Assembly (NCBI RefSeq): GCF_963678635.1
Contig: NC_087062.1
Coordinates: 11,080,670 to 11,144,669 of the forward strand
Origin: Symsagittifera roscoffensis
Taxonomy: Eukaryota > Xenacoelomorpha > Acoela > Convolutidae
Length of the DNA stretch: 64,000 bases
Direction: 5' to 3'
Below are positions 57,739 to 64,000 of this stretch, in pieces (within the stretch, counting starts at the first letter, position 1; each line of letters starts with the position of its first letter). The notes under the pieces are model-generated. The model did no database searches. It was not told the origin of the DNA and saw only the letters and a list, made by a program, of their open reading frames with translations. Position numbers and translations under genes: made by a program.

Positions 57739-59798
57739 AACTTTCCTTATAATTTCTACTAGATTTCATGTTGTTATTTCTAGTTTGTCAAGTACAAGCG
57801 AAGCCACTACACAAATGTCAAGTACAAAAGGGGCAAGTAAAAACATAAAGTGTATTTCTAATTTTGTAACAAGTTTTGGGGAACAATTAAATTGCTTCAA
57901 CTAATTTGAAATGATTTAATTTGCCGCAGCTCTGCAATTAAGAGAAAAAAGTTAAAAAGCGCGCATCAATGATCCCAAATCAGCCAAACTGACTTCCTTA
58001 GTTTCCCATAACGTTTCAAAACGCAGTTACAGTCGATATATTTATTTGTTCCGACCTTTGAGGAAAGTCAGGGAATATTTGTGCTCGGGGTAGCGTTTTT
58101 TCTCGAGAACATTTTTGATTTTTAGGATTTTTATACTACCCACTACAAGCATAGATATTCAGTCCGCTTTATCAAAAGTCGGCCTAACAATGATTTCACT
58201 TTTGAACAAGCATAGATTGGATCAATTTGGCTAATTAGTTCCAATGACAAACTAATTCAGTTCCAATGACGAAACAATTTAGTTTTTTTCGAATAACTTA
58301 TACCAAGCGCAACTGAAAGCTTTTATGAAAATATATTTTTTAGCGAAAGTTTTTAAAAAGTTTTTCAAAGAGATGATTCTTATATACAAAATTTCGACAA
58401 TTGCCAATTAAATATTGTTCTAAGAGTTCTAATGACAAACTAAATTAAAAATATCGACATTTATGTTTTATTACGAATAGCTTATAGCAAGCGCATATTA
58501 GAGCTTTTATGCAAATATAAGTTTTTAACAAATTTTTCCAAAGAGTTCTTAAAGAGATTATTCAAATAAACAGAAGTTAGATAACTGCCGATTATCTATT
58601 GTTTCAGCTTCAGCGGCTCTAAGAGTTTAACAAAAACACTCGACTTAAAATTAACAAAGGACCAAGACAAAAAAAAACAAGATTTACTCTAATTAAGTGT
58701 TGTTTTTTTTCCAGAAAACATAAGTGATGAAAATTTCAAATTGGAAACTTAAATGAACGACAATATTGGTTAACATAACTTTAGATGCTTTTTATTTGAA
58801 AGATCTTTAAGGGGTTTTGCGTTGCTTCACAATGACTATGGAATTTGGTTTGATAATTATATTTGATATTTCGATTACTCTATCCTTTTTGTTGTTCAAA
58901 TACTGCATTGGACTATAAAAAAATCAACAGAAAATCTCAAAATATCTTAATAACAAAAATGGATCAGAAAAACAGCGTATAATCCAAAAACAAACCAATC
59001 AGAGTTTTTGAAATCTTAGTTATCAGAGTCTATTCTATTGTTTCCAAAAACTTTTTCTCCAACTTTTATCTAAAGTTGGTTGAAAAAATGTTTTGGAGTG
59101 ATGTTTTCATCCATCAGATTCAACAACCAAAACCATAAATAGTTGATTCGAAATTCCTGATAAAATTTAAAATGCTTGCATAGTTTTTGATCAATAAAAT
59201 TTGTTTTCAAATTTAGTGCAAGAAAATGTTTCTGATTATTCAATACTTTTTAAAATCTCATTTTTGGCTCATATTGTAGTGTCTGAACAATGTTTGCAAA
59301 GTCATGAACCTGAGATAGTCAAATCAATCAAATTGTAATTAGCTACTTGATCAAGCTAATTTTTTATTCTGCAAATTGGAAAGGCGGAGGAAACAATAGA
59401 TTCACTTTAACACCATGAGTGATGATACTAGATATTAAACATACTTCTATCGTCTTAACATACTTCCCTTCAACATATTCTAGATTAATTGTATCAGGTT
59501 CAGTTGGAGAACATCAATCGCTTTTTCAATTCAATTTTTTTGACAAACATGTATATTTGTTAATGTAACTCGAATGTTAGAGATTACATGCTAATGATAT
59601 ATGTTTATAAACCAACAAATAAGATTGATTCATTGGAGGCTGGCTTGTAAGCATTATTTTAATAATTAACTACAAGGTAAACCTGAGAGTTATGGATACA
59701 TTTATGATTTAATACCCCAAAGGTTTTTGTTCATTTAAATGTATAATTTTTTTTAAATATCTCGACTTCATTTTTGGAATCTTAAACTTTTGGAGAGC
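57739..59798. other. no gene seen
   Basis: AT-rich intergenic DNA. Two loosely repeated stretches at about 58200-58400 and 58430-58570 (AATGACAAACTAA, GAATAACTTAT or GAATAGCTTAT, AAGCGCA) suggest a diverged direct repeat. Confidence 0.45.
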
Positions 59799-59998
59799 NN
59801 NNNNNNNNNNNNNNNNNNNNNNNNNNNNNNNNNNNNNNNNNNNNNNNNNNNNNNNNNNNNNNNNNNNNNNNNNNNNNNNNNNNNNNNNNNNNNNNNNNNN
59901 NNNNNNNNNNNNNNNNNNNNNNNNNNNNNNNNNNNNNNNNNNNNNNNNNNNNNNNNNNNNNNNNNNNNNNNNNNNNNNNNNNNNNNNNNNNNNNNNNN
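59799..59998. other. assembly gap of 200 N
   Basis: Exactly 200 undetermined bases, a size often used as a placeholder, so the true length is unknown. Open frames spanning it are meaningless. Confidence 0.99.
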
Positions 59999-61914
59999 AA
60001 ACTGGTTGCTAGCGAGGTATTTCGTTTCTGAGAACGGTAACATAGTTAATGTTCTGGCTGGCGGTTCCAAATTTAAAAAAAATGTGCCGGATGACTTATG
60101 CTTGGGCTAGATTCTTAATTCCGACCAGTTATCGCCGAAATGCTTGTAATACTTCGATATTGATATCGTCTCCGACTCGGAGTACAATTGTAAAACGTAT
60201 TGTACCTTCTATCAAGTTTGATAAAATTATGATTTTTTGAAACTTCGAGACTCTGATTTCTGACCATATTCTGGGCTAACTTATGCGCGCTTTTGAACTT
60301 ACATCCATGATGCTGAAAGCGTAAGGAAAAATGAGGCCACATAATCGGTCATATTGATTCTGCATAAGACTCGAATTATGCACTTAATGTTTCGTATCGA
60401 CAGTCAAAAACTTATGATACAAAAAGTGAAGAGACCAGGTGAAATACAGTCGGAACTTTCAGGGGTTTGCTCTAAATTACGAGTAGTTTCGTTTTTACTC
60501 AGGGTAGCTTCGAAGTTTTGCTATTTCTAAAATGATCAGAAAAAAATATTTGGTTCGAAAAAGCGTTAGGGGAGGAAAATTTAATAGGGTCGCAATAAAA
60601 TTTGCATATAGCGGGAAATTTTCAAACACGAAAAAATTGAAGTTTTTGACGTATTTTTTTAAAAAGTTAAATACAATAAAAATCTGTCGGGACATTCGGA
60701 GTTGTGCCTTGATCCGAGTCGTTTGTTATTTTTTAAGTTCAGCCCTTGAATATTTTTTGTAGTTTGAAATCCGTGCCAAACTTTTTTCTTCAATTATTTT
60801 CGAATGCTTTATTGACTTTTATGAAAAAACAAATCGAGAAAAAATTATCTTGAGTGCTATTTTGTTTATTTTGCCAAAACAAAACATTTGGAAAACTTTC
60901 ACACTGTGCTACTAGCGCACAAAATTGACTAATTTTGCAGATTTTGCATGATTTAAATGCAGATAACTTACCTGAGTTTACAATTTGAAGTTGTTTATGG
61001 GAAAAATTGTTTGTATTTGACGCCTTCTCAATAGCCTGAAATGGTCGACTTGTTGGCAAGAGAGATAGAAATTTTAATGATTCACATCAATTCGAGTCTC
61101 TGGCTTCTAACTTTTCATATGAGCCCCTTTTTGTTTTAATTATAAACATGTAACGATCTTTCTAGCTTTGATTAAAACGCTAAAAATCAGCCTGCAATTT
61201 TACTTTACATAAAGATGAAATGCTCGCCCAAATATGGTTTGCAGCCGTGACGCAACTAAACCGGTTTTGCTTAATTTTATTAGTATTTATCTTTATAGTT
61301 TTTTATAAGAATTACATTTTTTGTTCTTTAGCTCTTTTTGATTAGTTTTGGCCAGTTTATGGCACTAACAACTGATGCGTTTTGATTGCATTAGCTTCAA
61401 ATGATTATGAAAAGAGTCTTGCTTTTGGAATATAATTTGATTTTGAAAAATGTGGGGAGGGTGTTAGGTGAGTGAAGGTGAGAGGAGAGGGGGGGGGGGG
61501 GTTGGATGAAGAAACTGTTTATCACTTTTGCACCTGGAACAAGTTTTTCTGACGCATAAACTATGATTTACTAATAATTAGCAGTATACATAGTCAACTG
61601 ACGTATCTAAATTGGTAAAAAATACAGGGAAAAAATGTTATAAAAGAAAATTGCTAGGAAAAATGATTCCAAGCAATTCATTTGATTCTACTCCAAAACT
61701 AATTCAAACTGCGTCACTTGTTTATTGTCTTCATAATCACATGTGCTGTTGGTTTAGTCGCACCTGAAATTTTAAATACCTCCAACGTTTTTTTGCAATT
61801 AATTTAGCTTATAACATTTCCTTAAATGGTGAACTTTTACTCGAGCACTGAAGTCTTAGGGTCCTGCGAATTATTCTCTCCAACCCCTTTGTTTCTACCT
61901 AAGGAAATGTTTCC
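59999..61914. other. intergenic with X-family ends, no gene seen
   Basis: X terminal modules at about 60445-60492 (CAGTCGGAACTTTCAGGGGT) and 60684-60722 (GTCGGGACATTCGGAGTTGT). A G run of 13 occurs near 61490. Frames at 60049-60342, 60495-60762 and 60790-61059 show no domain. Confidence 0.5.
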
Positions 61915-62300
61915 ATCCCCATAAAGGGATTCGACCCCCTGCCGACCCAAAGGGTCCCCACTTTGAACTATTTTGAGATATCCAATTTGGCTGACGGACC
62001 CTAAAGTTTTTCAAAAGGCGCCTTAGGCGCCAATATATACTTATTTTAAGGGGGGAGCGCGAGCTGAAAAAACTCGATTTTTTGGTAAAAATTTCCAAAA
62101 AGTGCCTAAAAACGCTTTTTGGCCTGTTTTTTCTAAATGTTGCCTGCGGCGCAGAAATTTTTGCCAAAAAAGGGACTTTTCAGTGCTTTGAGACAGCTTG
62201 GAAAACCAATATGGTCGACCTAAAAAAATAAAAAGTCGACAAAATTTCAAAATTTTTTTGAAAAACCGCCCCCCCTCGAGAAAATCCTAGATCAGCCCCT
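61915..62300 (+). mobile_element. Z-family element, full-body copy
   Basis: Matches 14785-15193 block by block: GGGATTCGACCCCCTGCCGA, AAAGGGTCCCC, AAGGCGCCTTAGGCGCCAAT, GCCTGCGGCGCAGAAA, GGTCGACCTAAAAAAA, CTCGAGAAAATCCTAGATCA. No coding function. Confidence 0.78.
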
Positions 62301-62637
62301 GGTTTTGATTAATTTAAATGACTGTTTGTGGCAGATTTGTAGAAAAAAACTATCTGAAATGTCCCGAAAAAACGAATTTTCAAGTTTTTTGACCTGTCTC
62401 TTATTTTTTGCGCGAGTTAAAGGATGAGGAATAAATTCAAAATTTTAAGAGTAAATTGTATCCAAAATTTGTTCGAGTAGTTGTTTTTGTTGCCTTTAAA
62501 ACAAAACACTTTTTAATTTTTTCAGGTAGTTCTTGCTTTAAACCTATTCGTATCAAATAAAAATGCAGAAAATTCTCATTTTAAGGCTATCTGAAGCAAA
62601 AATTAGATAAAAAGTTAAGATTAAATTTTCAAATTAT

Positions 62638-63095
62638 CAAGACTGCTCGTATCAGGGCAAAGCCCTGAATGTTCCGACTGCCTTTTAAGGTTTATGGAGC
62701 AGTAATAACACAAATATCATTAACAAATTAAATTTTAAAAAAATGAAAAAAAATTCTAAATCCATAAAAATCATCCCCCCACACGCCATACAAACTACAA
62801 AAGAATAGATTTCGCTCCTTGTAACAAATCATTCATGGCAAATAAGCTTCTTTCAACCAATTCGGAGCGATTTCTAAGACTGATTAAATCTCCGCATACG
62901 CGTTAATAGCGCGAAATATATCGCGCGTTAATTGTCCCAAATTGGCCAAAATGGCAATCTTTAAACCCTCATAACTTTACAAAAAATGATCACAGGTGAA
63001 TTACCTTTTCAACCTTAAGCTCAAAACAACAATACCTTTTGAATGATATAAAAAAATTCCGTCAAAAATGGCTAGTTAAAAAGTCGAAAACAATC
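62638..63095 (-). mobile_element. X-family element, best preserved copy
   Basis: Opens with ACTGCTCGTATCAGGGCAAA, a hairpin (AGGGC AAA GCCCT), then GTTCCGACTGCCTTTTAAGG and GGAGCAGT. ACTGCTC and GAGCAGT pair around the hairpin. The rest aligns with 45885-46360. Confidence 0.82.
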
Positions 63096-63132
63096 TAAGT
63101 ACGAGTAATTTTACTGCTAAAATCGGTTGGGT

Positions 63133-63511
63133 AAGACAGTGCCGAAGTAAGAGAGTGCCGAAAACAAAAATTTGTTAAAGAGTGCCGAAAATGAAAGAAA
63201 CTGACTTATTTGTCGTGAACTAATTGAGAAAAGAAAAGAAAGTTTTGTTTGCTCATCGATTTTGGCGCCAAAATTGAGTCTGAACAATTTGAAAAAAAGA
63301 CTGCCGAAAATGAAAGAAACTGACTTATTTGTCGTGAACTAATTGAGAAAAGAAAAGAAAGTTTTGTTTGCTCATCGATTTTGGCGCCAAAATTGAGTCT
63401 GAACAAGTTTCAAGTGTCATTATTAATTTTCCCGCCAAAAGCTAGCCTCTTAAATTGCGTTCCAATATTTCCCGCCTTTTTCGGCACTCTCTAACTTCGG
63501 CACTGTCTAAC
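63133..63511. mobile_element. inverted-repeat element with TAA target duplication and an internal 119-bp duplication
   Basis: Ends GACAGTGCCGAAGTAAGAGA with GTGCCGAAAA on the left and the inverse on the right (TTTTCGGCACTCTCTAACTT with CGGCACTGTC), about 30 bp with one mismatch. TAA flanks both sides, as in PIF/Harbinger-type insertions. Inside, about 63183-63301 is repeated at 63302-63408 almost identically (ATGAAAGAAACTGACTTATT). Confidence 0.85.
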
Positions 63512-63589
63512 GCCCCCCTAAAATCTTAAAGGAGAATTGTGTGAACCTGATTTGAAATAACGTGAACCTTTTTCTGGACTGTAAAAGCT

Positions 63590-63872
63590 CTAAACTAAGT
63601 AAGAATTCTGTTAAAATTGACTAGCCATTAACGCATAAGCAGAGAACTAATCCGTCTATAAAATAGTTCTAAATTAAATAGAGAATTCCCATTTGGTATA
63701 TTTCATATCTGTACTTTACATAGGGAGTGGTGGAATGGTTTTTGAAAACAAACTTTTAGTTTATAAATTTTTTGTTGTAAGTTTCATCAATTCTGTTAAC
63801 AGCTAAAACTGCTTCAAATAGATTAAAAGACAGTCGGAAAATTCAAGATTTGTCTTGATTCGAGAAATCTTG
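63590..63872 (+). mobile_element. X-family fragment
   Basis: X body in plus direction (TTGACTAGCCATTAACGCAT, AACTAATCCGTCTATAAAAT) ending with the terminal module GACAGTCGGAAAATTCAAGA. Sequence to 64000 shows no gene. Confidence 0.6.
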
Positions 63873-64000
63873 CTCACTTTCTCATTCATTGAATGCGCCA
63901 TTTCCAAAGAGCGATTTAAACTGCGGTCTAACTCGTGTATTTTTTTCTTCCAAGCTTAAAAAATGATCAAGCCACGCGGATTTCAACTCTTAATATTTCA

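Noticed and set aside
59768-60110. open frames across the N run
   Set aside because: Undetermined bases only; no real sequence supports them.
1-64000. tRNA and rRNA genes
   Set aside because: No cloverleaf with box A and box B, and no rRNA-like block, was recognised by eye. A covariance-model scan would be decisive.

Overview
The window reads as animal nuclear DNA. It is AT-rich, gene-poor and crowded with repeats. Its genes are split into small exons bounded by GT/AG (once GC/AG) splice sites. The recognisable families (a leucine-rich-repeat plus Ig receptor, fibronectin-III, B-box/coiled-coil, an SLC18B1-type transporter, Ty3/Gypsy elements) point to a bilaterian animal, most likely an invertebrate. 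I cannot name the phylum. Exon models were joined by hand; their reading phases agree at every junction.

Layout. 1-1850 is a 90-bp satellite with alternating 90/89-bp variants, running off the left edge. 1.8-3.8 kb is a patchwork of small inverted-repeat elements. A six-exon, 3'-incomplete FN3-domain gene lies on the minus strand (9096 down to 3815), with a foldback element and several copies of one repeat family in its introns. 9.1-15.3 kb is intergenic with repeat fragments. A single-exon B-box/coiled-coil gene follows (15302-15877, minus). A degenerate Gypsy element fills about 16.9-23.2 kb (minus). 25.2-37.4 kb is a diverged tandem duplication whose unit begins inside the first exon of the LRR-Ig gene; one unit is split by a second decayed Gypsy element with recognisable 230-bp LTRs (29746-34376).

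The right half holds three genes: a seven-exon LRR-Ig single-pass membrane protein (37299-46817, plus), a two-exon MFS transporter of SLC18B1 type (48529-50171, plus), and a four-exon gene for a 157-residue secreted precursor (57136 down to 55338, minus). That precursor has the architecture of a neuropeptide prohormone and is the most interesting find. A 200-N assembly gap lies at 59799-59998. The rest to 64000 is repeats.

Repeat families are labelled here: X (ends in a conserved small hairpin; at least ten copies or ends), Y (begins AAACAAGGATAG, ends near GTCGGAACAA), Z (hAT-like, ends CAGGGGCGGATC) and L (ends TTAACTTGATCC). They supply much of the intron and intergenic sequence, and one Y copy abuts a splice acceptor. 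The genes are not an operon and show no obvious shared pathway, although the FN3, LRR-Ig, transporter and peptide genes would all fit neural or cell-surface roles.
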